Of a DNA stretch of 64,000 bases, positions 52,072 through 60,869 are shown piece after piece; the first letter of the stretch is position 1; each line of letters opens with the position of its first letter. Under the pieces are notes generated by a model, which saw only the letters and a list, made by a program, of their open reading frames with translations, did not search any database and was not told the DNA's origin. Made by a program: the position numbers and the translations under genes. The stretch is taken from the NCBI RefSeq assembly GCF_937920985.1, contig NZ_CALDXR010000019.1, forward strand, positions 39,275 through 103,274, in the 5' to 3' direction. Source of the stretch: an uncultured Phascolarctobacterium sp. GTDB taxonomy: Bacteria > Bacillota > Negativicutes > Acidaminococcales > Acidaminococcaceae.

Positions 52072-52963
52072 ACAAAGTCTTTTAGCGCTTTGGCAAAGTA
52101 ATCATATTGCAGCCTTACTGCGCAAGGAATATCCTGAATGTGAGGTTGTACTGAAAAAAATTGTCACCAAAGGCGACCGTATTTTAGACGTACCCCTGGC
52201 GCAAATCGGCGGCAAGGGCTTGTTTACCAAAGAAATTGAAGAGGATCTTTTAGACGGCACTGTTGACTTGGCAGTACATAGCCTGAAGGATATGCCTACC
52301 GTTCTGCCGGAAGGCCTGTGCCTGACAGCAATTACCGAGCGTGCCAACGTCGGCGATGCTTTTGTCAGCAACAAATACGGCAGCTTCGAAGAGCTGCCGC
52401 TCGGCGCTGTAGTCGGCACCAGCAGCCTGCGCCGCAAGGCGCAGCTGTTAGCTAAGCGTCCGGATTTGGAAATCCGTGACCTGCGCGGCAACGTTGATAC
52501 CCGCCTGCGTAAGCTGGACGAAGGACTGTATGATGCTATTATTCTGGCAGCTGCAGGCCTGGAGCGTCTGGGCCATGGCGACCGCATCTCCAGCCTGATT
52601 CCTGCTGATGTCTGCCTGCCGGCTGTAGGCCAGGGCGCATTGGCAATCGAAGCACGTACCGAGGATAAGGACGTACGCGATATGCTGAGCTTCTTAAACG
52701 ACCTGAACACCAAGCAGGCTACCGACGCTGAACGTGCCTTCTTAGGCTTACTGGAAGGCGGCTGTCAGGTTCCTATCGGTGTACATGCCGACGTTGAAGG
52801 TGAAAACATTCGCATTGAAGCAATCATTGCTGCTTTAGACGGCAGCACTATTCTGCGTGATACAATTAACGGCAAAGCTGATGATGCTGTCAGCCTCGGC
52901 CAACAGCTGGGCAAAAAAATGCTGGCTGCCGGTGGTCAGGAAATTCTGGCCGCAATTCTTTAA
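52043..52963 (+). CDS. hemC: Porphobilinogen deaminase (hydroxymethylbilane synthase)
   Basis: About 306 residues. The N-terminal IGTRQSLLALWQSN, the catalytic Asp in VHSLKDMPTVLP and the dipyrromethane-binding Cys in FLGLLEGGCQVPIG are all present. It polymerises four porphobilinogens. The ATG at 52043, 7 bp after GGAGAGGAG, is chosen over alternative upstream codons. Confidence 0.96.
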   Translation: MKAKLTIGTRQSLLALWQSNHIAALLRKEYPECEVVLKKIVTKGDRILDVPLAQIGGKGLFTKEIEEDLLDGTVDLAVHSLKDMPTVLPEGLCLTAITERANVGDAFVSNKYGSFEELPLGAVVGTSSLRRKAQLLAKRPDLEIRDLRGNVDTRLRKLDEGLYDAIILAAAGLERLGHGDRISSLIPADVCLPAVGQGALAIEARTEDKDVRDMLSFLNDLNTKQATDAERAFLGLLEGGCQVPIGVHADVEGENIRIEAIIAALDGSTILRDTINGKADDAVSLGQQLGKKMLAAGGQEILAAIL

Positions 52964-52976
52964 GGAGAGTGACATC

Positions 52977-54494
52977 ATGACGAAACAAGGTAAAGTATAT
53001 TTAATCGGTGCAGGCCCCGGCGACCCGGGACTTTTGGGACTCAAGGCTAAGGAATGCCTGCAGACTGCTGACGCTGTTGTTTATGACCGCCTGGCAGATC
53101 CGCGTATTCTGGCCTTCGCCCGCAAGGACGCAGAAATGGTTTATGTTGGCAAAGCCAGCGCTAACCACACCATGCGCCAGCCCGATATCAACAAGCTGCT
53201 GGTAAAGCTGGCTGCTGAGGGCAAGGTTGTAGCACGTTTAAAGGGTGGCGACCCCTTTGTATTCGGTCGCGGTGGCGAAGAAGCCATCGAACTGCGTGAA
53301 GCAGGCCTGCCGTTTGAATTCGTTCCCGGCGTAACCAGTGCTATTGCCGTTGCTGAATATGCAGGCATTCCTGTTACCCATCGCCATGTAGCAACCTCCT
53401 TCGCTGTTATTACCGGCCACGAGGATCCTACTAAAGGCGAATCCACCATCCATTGGAAGGGCCTGGCAACCTCTGTTGACACCCTCGTCTTCCTCATGGG
53501 CGTAGAAAACATTGAAAAAATCAGCCGCGAGCTCATCGCTAACGGCCGCAGTGCCGACTGCCCGGCTGCCGTTATCCGTTGGGGCACTCATCCTGAACAG
53601 CGCACTCTTATTACCACCTTGGGCAGAGCTGCCGCTGACGTTAAGGCAACCGGTATGAAACCGCCTGCTATCTTCCTCGTCGGCGAGGTTGTACGCCTGC
53701 GTGAGCAGCTGCAATGGTTCGATAACAAACCGCTCTTCGGCAAAACTGTTATCGTTACCCGCGCACGTGCACAAGCCAGCGCTCTCACCAAAAAGCTGGA
53801 AGCACAAGGCGCTAAAGTTATCGAAGCTCCGGCAATCAAAATTGTTCCGGCGGCAGATTACACTCCGCTGGACAACGCTATTGCCAGCATCAATGACTAC
53901 AAATGGCTCGTCTTCACCAGCGCTAACGGCGTAGACTACTTCTTTGAGCGTCTTGGAGCAGCTAAGAAGGATGCCCGCGCCCTGGCTAACGTTAAGCTTG
54001 CCGCTATTGGCAGCGCCACCGCCAAGGCTCTGGCAGAGCACGGCCTCACCGCCGACCTCATTCCTTCCGCTTACAAAGCAGAAGAGCTGGCTGAAGCACT
54101 GGCAGGCGAAATCACCGCCGGTGACAAAATCCTGCTGGCACGCGCTAAGGTTGCACGCGAAGTATTGCCAGAATCCCTGCGTAAAATCGGCGCTATCGTT
54201 GACGTTGTAACTGCTTACGAAACCGTTGCCGACTGCGAAACCAAGGACGAGCTCATCGAAGCCCTTGAAAGCGGCGAAGCAAGCATCGTAACCTTCACTA
54301 GCAGCAGCACCGTAACTAACCTGCTCGAGGTTCTCGGTGACAAGAAGGAGCTGCTGAACAAGGCTGCTCTGGCTGCTATCGGCCCCGTAACTGCTGATAC
54401 TCTGAAAAAGCATGGCTATACTCCGGCTATCAATGCCGCTGAATATACAATCGACGGCCTCATGACCGCTATCACAAATTTTTATAATAAATAA
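52977..54494 (+). CDS. cobA-hemD: Bifunctional uroporphyrinogen-III C-methyltransferase / uroporphyrinogen-III synthase
   Basis: A 505-residue fusion. Residues 1-245 are the SAM-dependent methyltransferase (VYLIGAGPGDPGLLGLKA, RLKGGDPFVFGRGGEEA, VTHRHVATSFAVITGHE). Residues 255-505 are uroporphyrinogen-III synthase (GKTVIVTRARAQASAL, KWLVFTSANGVDYFF). Together they cyclise hydroxymethylbilane and methylate it to precorrin-2. TAAGGAGAG precedes the ATG. The fusion is common in Firmicutes and Negativicutes. Confidence 0.95.
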   Translation: MTKQGKVYLIGAGPGDPGLLGLKAKECLQTADAVVYDRLADPRILAFARKDAEMVYVGKASANHTMRQPDINKLLVKLAAEGKVVARLKGGDPFVFGRGGEEAIELREAGLPFEFVPGVTSAIAVAEYAGIPVTHRHVATSFAVITGHEDPTKGESTIHWKGLATSVDTLVFLMGVENIEKISRELIANGRSADCPAAVIRWGTHPEQRTLITTLGRAAADVKATGMKPPAIFLVGEVVRLREQLQWFDNKPLFGKTVIVTRARAQASALTKKLEAQGAKVIEAPAIKIVPAADYTPLDNAIASINDYKWLVFTSANGVDYFFERLGAAKKDARALANVKLAAIGSATAKALAEHGLTADLIPSAYKAEELAEALAGEITAGDKILLARAKVAREVLPESLRKIGAIVDVVTAYETVADCETKDELIEALESGEASIVTFTSSSTVTNLLEVLGDKKELLNKAALAAIGPVTADTLKKHGYTPAINAAEYTIDGLMTAITNFYNK

Positions 54495-54508
54495 GGAAGT
54501 GTATCAAG

Positions 54509-55498
54509 ATGAGTATTACCGGTTTTCCTGTATACCGTCCGCGCCGCACACGCGCTACTGAAAATCTGCGTGCAATGATCCGTGAAACCGAGGTTTCCGT
54601 AAAGGACTTAATCTATCCGCTTTTCGTCGTTCCCGGTGAAAACGTTAAACATGAAATTGAATCTCTGCCAGGCAACTACCATTGGTCTATCGACCGCGTT
54701 ATGGAATGCGTTGACGAGGTTGTAGAGCTTGGTATTCCCGCTGTCCTGCTCTTCGGCGTACCGTCCTTCAAGGACGCTGTCGGCAGCAGCGGCTGGGATA
54801 TGAACGAGCCTGTACAGCAGGCCTGCAAGCTGATTAAGGAAAAATATCCTGAGCTGGTTATCATTACCGACGTCTGCCTGTGCGAATACACCGAGCATGG
54901 TCATTGCGGCGTGCTGCAAAACGGCTGCACCGTCAACAACGATGAAACTCTGCCGCTGCTGGCTAAGGTTGCTGTTTCCCACGCTCAGGCCGGTGCTGAC
55001 ATGATTGCTCCATCCAACATGATGGACGGTTATGTTAAAGCTATCCGCGAAGCACTTGATGCTGCAGGCTTCAACCATATTCCTATTATGGCTTATTCCG
55101 CAAAATTTGCTTCCGCATACTATGGCCCCTTCCGTGCTGCAGCAGACTCTGCTCCATCCGCAGGTGACCGCAAAGGCTACCAGATGGACCCCGCCAACAG
55201 TGACGAGGCTCTGCGCGAAGTTGCTCTGGATATTGAAGAAGGCGCAGATATCGTTATGGTTAAACCGGCGCTGGCCTTCCTCGACATTGTACAACGTGTA
55301 CACGAAACCTTTAACCGTCCGCTGTGTGTTTATAATGTCAGCGGCGAATATGCTATGGTTAAGGCTGCAGCTGAAAAAGGCTGGATTGACGAAAAACGTA
55401 TCGTTATGGAAACCATGCTGGGCTTCAAGCGTGCCGGTGCTAAAATGATTATTACCTACCATGCGCTTGACGTAGCAAAATGGCTGCAAGGCAAATAA
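54509..55498 (+). CDS. hemB: Delta-aminolevulinic acid dehydratase (porphobilinogen synthase)
   Basis: A 329-residue TIM barrel joining two aminolevulinates. It begins RPRRTRATENLRAMIRET. The two Schiff-base lysines are in AYSAKFASAYYGPFR and VMVKPALAFLDI. The metal-binding cysteine cluster DVCLCEYTEHGHCG indicates the zinc type. It lies between cobA/hemD and hemL with 12-15 bp gaps. Confidence 0.96.
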   Translation: MSITGFPVYRPRRTRATENLRAMIRETEVSVKDLIYPLFVVPGENVKHEIESLPGNYHWSIDRVMECVDEVVELGIPAVLLFGVPSFKDAVGSSGWDMNEPVQQACKLIKEKYPELVIITDVCLCEYTEHGHCGVLQNGCTVNNDETLPLLAKVAVSHAQAGADMIAPSNMMDGYVKAIREALDAAGFNHIPIMAYSAKFASAYYGPFRAAADSAPSAGDRKGYQMDPANSDEALREVALDIEEGADIVMVKPALAFLDIVQRVHETFNRPLCVYNVSGEYAMVKAAAEKGWIDEKRIVMETMLGFKRAGAKMIITYHALDVAKWLQGK

Positions 55499-55510
55499 GG
55501 AGATATAACA

Positions 55511-56809
55511 ATGGAACATACAAAATCTCAGGCTGCTTTTGAAGAAGCACGCCAATATATCCCCGGCGGCGTTAACAGCCCCGTGCGCTCCTTCCGCAGT
55601 GTCGGCGGTGTACCGCCGTTCATCTCCGGCGGCAAGGGCAGCAAAATCTATGACATCGACGGCAACGAATACATCGACTACGTTATGTCCTATGGTCCGC
55701 TGCTCATGGGCCATGTACCTGACTGCGTAACCGACGCTATCAAGGCTGCTGCTGAAAAGGGCACCTCCTACGGCGCTCCGACAGTTGCCGAAACCGAGCT
55801 GGCAAAATTAGTCTGCCGCCTCGTTCCGTCTATGGATATGGTCCGCATGGTCAACAGCGGTACCGAAGCAACCATGAGCGCTCTGCGCTTAGCACGTGCC
55901 TACACCGGCCGTGATTGCATCATCAAATTCATCGGCTGCTACCATGGTCATCATGACAGCCTGCTTGTAAAAGCAGGCAGCGGCGGCGCTACCTTCGGCG
56001 TACCCGACAGCCCGGGCGTACCTAAAGCAGTAGCGGCAACCACTATTACCGTACCGTTCAATGACCTGCCCGCTCTGGAAAAGGTTTTTGCTGAGCGCGG
56101 CGAAGAAATCGCCTGCGTTATTATGGAACCGACTCCGGGCAACATGGGCCTGGTACTTCCGCATGAAGGCTTCCTGGAAGGCGTACGTGCCATCACTAAA
56201 AAGTATGGCGCTCTCCTCATCTGCGATGAGGTTATGAGCGGCTTCCGCAGCGCTCAGGGCGGCAGCCAGTCCCTTTATGACATCGACCCAGATATCACCT
56301 GCCTCGGCAAGGTAATCGGCGGCGGTCTGCCTGTTGCTGCTTACGGCGGCAAACGCGAAATCATGCAAATGGTTTCTCCTGCAGGCCCGATGTATCAGGC
56401 AGGTACCTTAAGCGGTAACCCGCTGGCTATGGCTGCAGGTATTGCTGCACTCACCTACATGGAGCAGAACGATGTCTGCAACCGTGCAGAAAGCCTTTGC
56501 GCTATTCTGACCGGCGGTTTGGAAAAGGCCGCAGCTAAGGCCGGTGTACCTGTACAGATTCATCGTCTCGGCAGCATGTTTACCGTCTTCTTCAGCGATA
56601 AACCGGTAACTGATTTTGACAGCGCTGCAGCCAGCGATTTGGAAGCCTTCAAGATTTACTTCCACTCCATGCTGGAACAGGGCATCTATCTGCCTCCTTC
56701 TCAGTTCGAAACAAACTTTGTTTCCGTTGCTCATAGTCCCGAAGATTTACAAAAGACTATCGACGCAGCAGAAGTTGCTTTCGCTAAGGTTGCTAAAGCA
56801 AGAAAATAA
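55511..56809 (+). CDS. hemL: Glutamate-1-semialdehyde 2,1-aminomutase
   Basis: A 432-residue PLP enzyme that makes 5-aminolevulinate. YIPGGVNSPVRSFRSVGG starts it, and MVNSGTEATMSALRLAR, LICDEVMSGFR and the PLP-lysine CLGKVIGGGLPVAAYGG follow. It closes the operon and a strong terminator comes 20 bp later. Confidence 0.96.
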   Translation: MEHTKSQAAFEEARQYIPGGVNSPVRSFRSVGGVPPFISGGKGSKIYDIDGNEYIDYVMSYGPLLMGHVPDCVTDAIKAAAEKGTSYGAPTVAETELAKLVCRLVPSMDMVRMVNSGTEATMSALRLARAYTGRDCIIKFIGCYHGHHDSLLVKAGSGGATFGVPDSPGVPKAVAATTITVPFNDLPALEKVFAERGEEIACVIMEPTPGNMGLVLPHEGFLEGVRAITKKYGALLICDEVMSGFRSAQGGSQSLYDIDPDITCLGKVIGGGLPVAAYGGKREIMQMVSPAGPMYQAGTLSGNPLAMAAGIAALTYMEQNDVCNRAESLCAILTGGLEKAAAKAGVPVQIHRLGSMFTVFFSDKPVTDFDSAAASDLEAFKIYFHSMLEQGIYLPPSQFETNFVSVAHSPEDLQKTIDAAEVAFAKVAKARK

Positions 56810-56827
56810 TAGCTAAAGCATAAAAAT

Positions 56828-56882
56828 AAGCGTGCAGGCTTGCACATGCTGACATTCGTCAGCTGCAAACCTGCACGCTTTT
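56828..56882. terminator. Terminator of the tetrapyrrole operon
   Basis: AAGCGTGCAGG/CCTGCACGCTT stem enclosing a second small hairpin and followed by a short T-run. It lies between convergent genes. Confidence 0.8.
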
Positions 56883-56906
56883 AGTTTTAAATTTTAAAAT
56901 CTCATC

Positions 56907-57464
56907 TTAGCCGCGAATCAGCTTAATCGAAGGCACTGCTGCTCTGACAAATTTCCACAGCAGTACGGAAATACTGCAATCCATAACAGAATGCAAAACT
57001 GTACCTGCACCGACCAGCACAATAACGCTCATTACAAAGCCATTGGACAGCTGCTCCGGCGTAAACATATAGCCGCTGAAGAAAAAGGGCGCTACCACCA
57101 GCACCTCACCCACAGCATGCAATACAGCAAGTCCCAGATTCAGACTGATACCAGCTACCAAGCTTTCCATAATATCAGGATAACGCTTAATGATATAAGC
57201 ACCAACCAGAGCAAAAATAAGATGGGTTGCCGCACGCGCAGCAATAATCAGAGGTGTAGTTACAAAAAAGCCCATCGTTGTACCTAAGCAGACAGCTGCT
57301 GCCACCTTAGGCGAAATAAACATTGCCAAAAAAATTGCTACATGCGCACCCAAGGTAAAGGACATCGGCCCGATAATCACCTTCGGCATAACCATAGGAA
57401 TAACAAGACCTATAGCGCACAGTACGCCAGCGAGAACAAGTTGATAAATATTTTTATGTTCCAA
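56907..57464 (-). CDS. ECF transporter S-component-like membrane protein
   Basis: A 185-residue protein with five or six membrane helices. IYQLVLAGVLCAIGLVIPM at the N-terminus, GPMSFTLGAHVAIFLAMFIS and the overall size resemble substrate-binding S components of energy-coupling factor transporters. No EcfA or EcfT gene is adjacent, which is normal for group II S components. The ligand is unknown. Confidence 0.65.
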   Translation of the reverse strand: MEHKNIYQLVLAGVLCAIGLVIPMVMPKVIIGPMSFTLGAHVAIFLAMFISPKVAAAVCLGTTMGFFVTTPLIIAARAATHLIFALVGAYIIKRYPDIMESLVAGISLNLGLAVLHAVGEVLVVAPFFFSGYMFTPEQLSNGFVMSVIVLVGAGTVLHSVMDCSISVLLWKFVRAAVPSIKLIRG

Positions 57465-57558
57465 GAGTATTTCCTCCTCTCACGTATTAGCTAGTGATTA
57501 TAGCACTATTTATGATAACTTGCAAGTACTATGTATCATTGATTTTTTTAAAATCAAG

Positions 57559-57663
57559 TTATTCACTTTTCCTGCCAAATTTATCCCGATAATTTCCCAC
57601 TTATCCCCAGCTTTTCACAAAAGTTATCCACAGTGTGCATAACTTTTGTGGATTGGTGGATAA
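57559..57663. other. Cluster of DnaA-box-like sites with a 12-bp inverted repeat
   Basis: TTATCCACA (consensus DnaA box) is at 57624-57632. Near matches are TTATTCACT (57559), TTATCCCGA (57581), TTATCCCCA (57601), and on the minus strand CAATCCACA (57647-57655) and TTATCCACC (57655-57663). CACAAAAGTTAT (57616-57627) and ATAACTTTTGTG (57639-57650) form a perfect inverted repeat around the consensus box. The region 57465-57830 otherwise holds only AT-rich sequence and the Rrf2 promoter. Confidence 0.6.
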
Positions 57664-57750
57664 AAGCTGTACATTTTCTTTATATCTATCTCACTGACAA
57701 TAAATACTTCCGCCTCCTGCCTATTATTCCACGTGTACAGCCTTCGCTAT

Positions 57751-57779
57751 TTGACTTATTGGCAATAATAGCATATAAT
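57751..57779 (+). promoter_or_regulatory. Promoter of the Rrf2 regulator gene
   Basis: TTGACT and TATAAT with 17 bp between, about 50 bp before the start. Confidence 0.75.
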
Positions 57780-57830
57780 TTAAGTAGGTTTACAGATAAT
57801 TACCCAGTTCAACTCAAAGGTGGAGAAATA

Positions 57831-58268
57831 ATGAAAATATCAACTAAAGGACGCTATGCCCTGCGTATGATGCTGGATCTGGCAGAGCATCAGCAGGATG
57901 GCTTTGTTGCCCTCAAGGACATTGCCGCAAGACAAAACATTTCCAAAAAATATCTGGAGCAGATTGTTCCTATTCTGAATAAATCAAATTTCCTACAGGC
58001 CAACCGTGGCTTTCAGGGTGGATACCGTCTAGTCAACGCACCGCGTGAGTATACTGTCGGCAGCATCCTGCGCCTGACAGAAGGCAACCTTACGCCAGTA
58101 GCCTGTCTGGACTTTAACCCTGTAGGCTGCGAACGCCGCGATGAATGCATCACGCTGCCGCTATGGCAGGGACTGAGCAAGGTTATTGCGGATTACCTGG
58201 ATAACATCACCCTGCAGGATATCCTTGACAATTACAAAGCGCGCAGCATTGATAATTATTCAATTTAA
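57831..58268 (+). CDS. Rrf2 family transcriptional regulator (IscR/CymR-like)
   Basis: A 145-residue winged-helix regulator. KISTKGRYALRMMLDLAEHQ and the recognition helix SKKYLEQIVPILNKSNFLQ are typical. Three cysteines in CLDFNPVGCERRDECITL fit the Fe-S ligands of IscR-like members; CymR proper lacks them. Next to cysK and the cysteine desulfurase operon, control of sulfur or Fe-S metabolism is the natural inference. AAAGGTGGAG precedes the ATG at 57831. Confidence 0.88.
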   Translation: MKISTKGRYALRMMLDLAEHQQDGFVALKDIAARQNISKKYLEQIVPILNKSNFLQANRGFQGGYRLVNAPREYTVGSILRLTEGNLTPVACLDFNPVGCERRDECITLPLWQGLSKVIADYLDNITLQDILDNYKARSIDNYSI

Positions 58269-58274
58269 TGCTTA

Positions 58275-58305
58275 ACCGCCGGTTATATAACGTCGGCGGT
58301 TTTTT
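58275..58305 (+). terminator. Terminator of the Rrf2 gene
   Basis: ACCGCCG/CGGCGGT stem with a 12-nt loop and six T residues. Confidence 0.85.
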
Positions 58306-58317
58306 GCGCTCTAAATT

Positions 58318-58350
58318 AAAGAAAGCAGTCCGCGCAGACTGCTTTCTTTT
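58318..58350. terminator. Terminator of cysK
   Basis: GAAAGCAGTC/GACTGCTTTC stem flanked by A- and T-tracts, oriented to serve cysK on the minus strand and readthrough from Rrf2. Confidence 0.75.
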
Positions 58351-58386
58351 GGTTAGGAAATGGGATGTGATATGTATTTTATCTGC

Positions 58387-59316
58387 TTATTCAGCAAATA
58401 ACGGAGTGGAGAGATAACGCTCGCCGGTATCAGGCAGCAACGCTACGATAACCTTGCCCTTGTTTTCCGGGCGTTTTGCCAGCAGCGTTGCCGCATAAAC
58501 AGCAGCACCGGAGGAAATGCCTACCAGCATGCCTTCCTTATGGGCAATAGCACGACCGGTTTTGAAGGCATCCTCGTTTTCAACAGCAATGATTTCATCA
58601 TAAACCTTAGTATCCAAAGTGTCAGGAACGAAGCCTGCACCAATGCCCTGAATTTTATGCGGACCGGCAACACCTTTGGAAAGTACCGGGGAACCTGCAG
58701 GCTCTACAGCAACAACCTTCACATTTGGATTTTGGGATTTCAGGTATTCGCCTACACCGGAAACAGTACCACCGGTACCTACACCGGCAACAAAGATATC
58801 AACCTTGCCTTCGGTATCCTGCCAGATTTCCGGACCGGTAGAGGCTCTGTGGGTTGCAGGGTTAGCAGGATTGGTGAACTGACTGGGGATAAAGCTGTTC
58901 GGAGTGCTTTCTGCCAGCTCCTGAGCTTTGGCAATCGCACCCTTCATACCCTTAGCACCGTCAGTCAGTACCAGCTGTGCGCCATAAGCCTTCAGCAGGT
59001 TACGACGTTCAACACTCATGGTTTCAGGCATAGTCAAAATGATTTTGTAACCGCGGGCAGCAGCTACGGATGCCAGACCGATACCGGTGTTGCCGCTGGT
59101 TGGCTCAATAATAGTAGCCCCCGGCTTCAAAGCACCTTTAGCCTCTGCATCATCAATCATTGCTTTGGCAATTCTATCTTTGACGCTGCCAGCGGGATTG
59201 AAGTATTCCAGTTTGCCCAGAATCTTTGCTTCCAACTTGTTTTCAGCTTCGTAGTTTTTCAGCTCCAGCAGCGGAGTGCCGCCAATCAAATCAGTAATGC
59301 TAGTATAAATTGCCAT
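58387..59316 (-). CDS. cysK: Cysteine synthase A (O-acetylserine sulfhydrylase)
   Basis: A 309-residue PLP enzyme making cysteine from O-acetylserine and sulfide. The PLP lysine is in NPAGSVKDRIAKAM, with IIEPTSGNTGIGLA, the phosphate loop VGTGGTVSGVGEYL and the C-terminal PDTGERYLST. The ATG at 59316, behind AAAGGAG, is chosen over 59340. The following 59317-59722 stretch holds only promoters. Confidence 0.95.
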   Translation of the reverse strand: MAIYTSITDLIGGTPLLELKNYEAENKLEAKILGKLEYFNPAGSVKDRIAKAMIDDAEAKGALKPGATIIEPTSGNTGIGLASVAAARGYKIILTMPETMSVERRNLLKAYGAQLVLTDGAKGMKGAIAKAQELAESTPNSFIPSQFTNPANPATHRASTGPEIWQDTEGKVDIFVAGVGTGGTVSGVGEYLKSQNPNVKVVAVEPAGSPVLSKGVAGPHKIQGIGAGFVPDTLDTKVYDEIIAVENEDAFKTGRAIAHKEGMLVGISSGAAVYAATLLAKRPENKGKVIVALLPDTGERYLSTPLFAE

Positions 59317-59548
59317 AATAAATCGCTCCTTTGTCTTCATCTAATCAGTATATTATCGTTGTATAGTTTTTCTTTCTTATATTAACAGGTAACCAGAGTC
59401 AACATCGTGTATCAAAATGCAAGCTTTTCATTAGTATAATCCCTCATTTTCTCTGTTTTGTAATCTCTAGTAATCATAGTTGATTTATAGGTATTATTAT
59501 ACTGATTTTTTTCTGCCTGTCAACAAAAAGAATTAAAATTTTCTTCGC

Positions 59549-59577
59549 TTGACAAAAAAGCAGTCGTACTGTACCAT
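59549..59577 (+). promoter_or_regulatory. Candidate promoter of the desulfurase-hydE-mnmA operon
   Basis: TTGACA and TACCAT with 17 bp between. A second TATAAT hexamer lies closer to the gene at 59667 but lacks a good -35. Confidence 0.45.
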
Positions 59578-59722
59578 ATGAAACATATTAAGACAGTAGG
59601 AATTAAATTTTACTCAAAATACGCCCCAAAAAGACGCTGACTCTGTAAATATCGCGCCAGTAAGCGTATAATAGAAAAGTAAAAGCAGGATTTCCGCTAT
59701 TGAAGGAGAATGTTTTACTATT

Positions 59723-60865
59723 ATGAAGCAATTTATCTATGCAGATAATGCAGCTACAACTAAAATGAGTGACGTTGCCGTCAAGGCAATGCTGCCCTAT
59801 CTTCAGGAAATATATGCCAATGCATCCAGTGTGCACCTTTTAGGACAGCAAAGCGCCGCTGCGCTTTTCCGCGCGCGCCAGCAGGTAGCGCAGGTACTGA
59901 ACTGTGCGCCGAAGGAGCTTTTCTTTACCTCCGGCGGCAGCGAAGCCGATAACCAGGCGCTTATCAGCGCTGCGGCTATTGGCAAAAAGCATGGCAAATG
60001 CCACATCGTTTCCACTGCTATGGAGCATCACGCTATTTTGCATACGCTTGAAGCGTTGGAAGCGCAAGGCTTTACAGTGACGCTGCTGCGCCCGCAGGCT
60101 GACGGTATCGTCACCGCCGCGCAGGTAGCAAAAGCTATTACAGATACCACCTGCCTAGTTTCCGTCATGTACGCCAACAATGAAACCGGTGCCATCCAGC
60201 CTATCCGCGAAATCGGTGCTCTCTGCCACAAGCGCGGCGTACTTTTCCATACCGACGCTGTGCAGGCAGCAGGCCATCTTGCTATCGACGTACAACACGA
60301 TAATATCGATATGCTTTCGCTTTCCGCACACAAATTCCATGGACCTAAAGGCATTGGTCTTTTATTTGCCAAAAGCAGCATTCAGCTTACAAGTCTTATC
60401 CGTGGCGGCGGACAAGAGCGCGGCAAACGCGCCGGTACGGAAAATCTTCCCGGCATCATCGGACTTGCCGCAGCGCTCAAGGACGCGCAGGAAAATATGC
60501 AGCAAAACACTGCTTATATCACAGGCCTGCGCGATGCTCTGCGCAACGGCTTAGATAAAATTGACGGCGCCAGCTTTAACGGCAACCGCGAGCACTGCCT
60601 GCCCGGTACAATCAACTACAGCTTTCAGGGAGTAAACGGCGAAGCTTTGCTTTCACTGCTTTCCAATGAAGGTATCTGCTGCTCGTCCGGCTCCGCCTGC
60701 TCCGCAGGCTCGCTCGAACCCAGCCATGTACTGCTCGCCCTCGGCCTGAGCCACGAAATGGCGCAAAGCGCCCTGCGCTTTTCGCTGTGCGAATACAATA
60801 CCATGGACGAAGTCCAAACAATTATAACTAAAGTCACAGAAGCGGTAAACCGCTTACGGAGGTAA
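59723..60865 (+). CDS. Cysteine desulfurase (NifS/IscS family)
   Basis: A 380-residue PLP enzyme that strips sulfur from cysteine. It begins YADNAATTKMSDVAVKAM, the PLP lysine is in SLSAHKFHGPKGIG, and the catalytic cysteine loop is GICCSSGSACSAGSLEPS. It likely supplies sulfur to MnmA two genes downstream and to Fe-S clusters. It is the first gene of a three-gene operon. GAAGGAGAA precedes the ATG. Confidence 0.93.
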   Translation: MKQFIYADNAATTKMSDVAVKAMLPYLQEIYANASSVHLLGQQSAAALFRARQQVAQVLNCAPKELFFTSGGSEADNQALISAAAIGKKHGKCHIVSTAMEHHAILHTLEALEAQGFTVTLLRPQADGIVTAAQVAKAITDTTCLVSVMYANNETGAIQPIREIGALCHKRGVLFHTDAVQAAGHLAIDVQHDNIDMLSLSAHKFHGPKGIGLLFAKSSIQLTSLIRGGGQERGKRAGTENLPGIIGLAAALKDAQENMQQNTAYITGLRDALRNGLDKIDGASFNGNREHCLPGTINYSFQGVNGEALLSLLSNEGICCSSGSACSAGSLEPSHVLLALGLSHEMAQSALRFSLCEYNTMDEVQTIITKVTEAVNRLRR

Positions 60866-60869
60866 AAAT

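Noticed and set aside
57559..57663. Calling the DnaA-box cluster oriC
   Set aside because: No dnaA, dnaN, rpmH or gidA is adjacent and GC skew cannot be judged from here, so only the box cluster is reported.
59603..59836. Minus-strand 77-codon ORF upstream of the desulfurase
   Set aside because: It overlaps the desulfurase start and promoter and resembles no protein.
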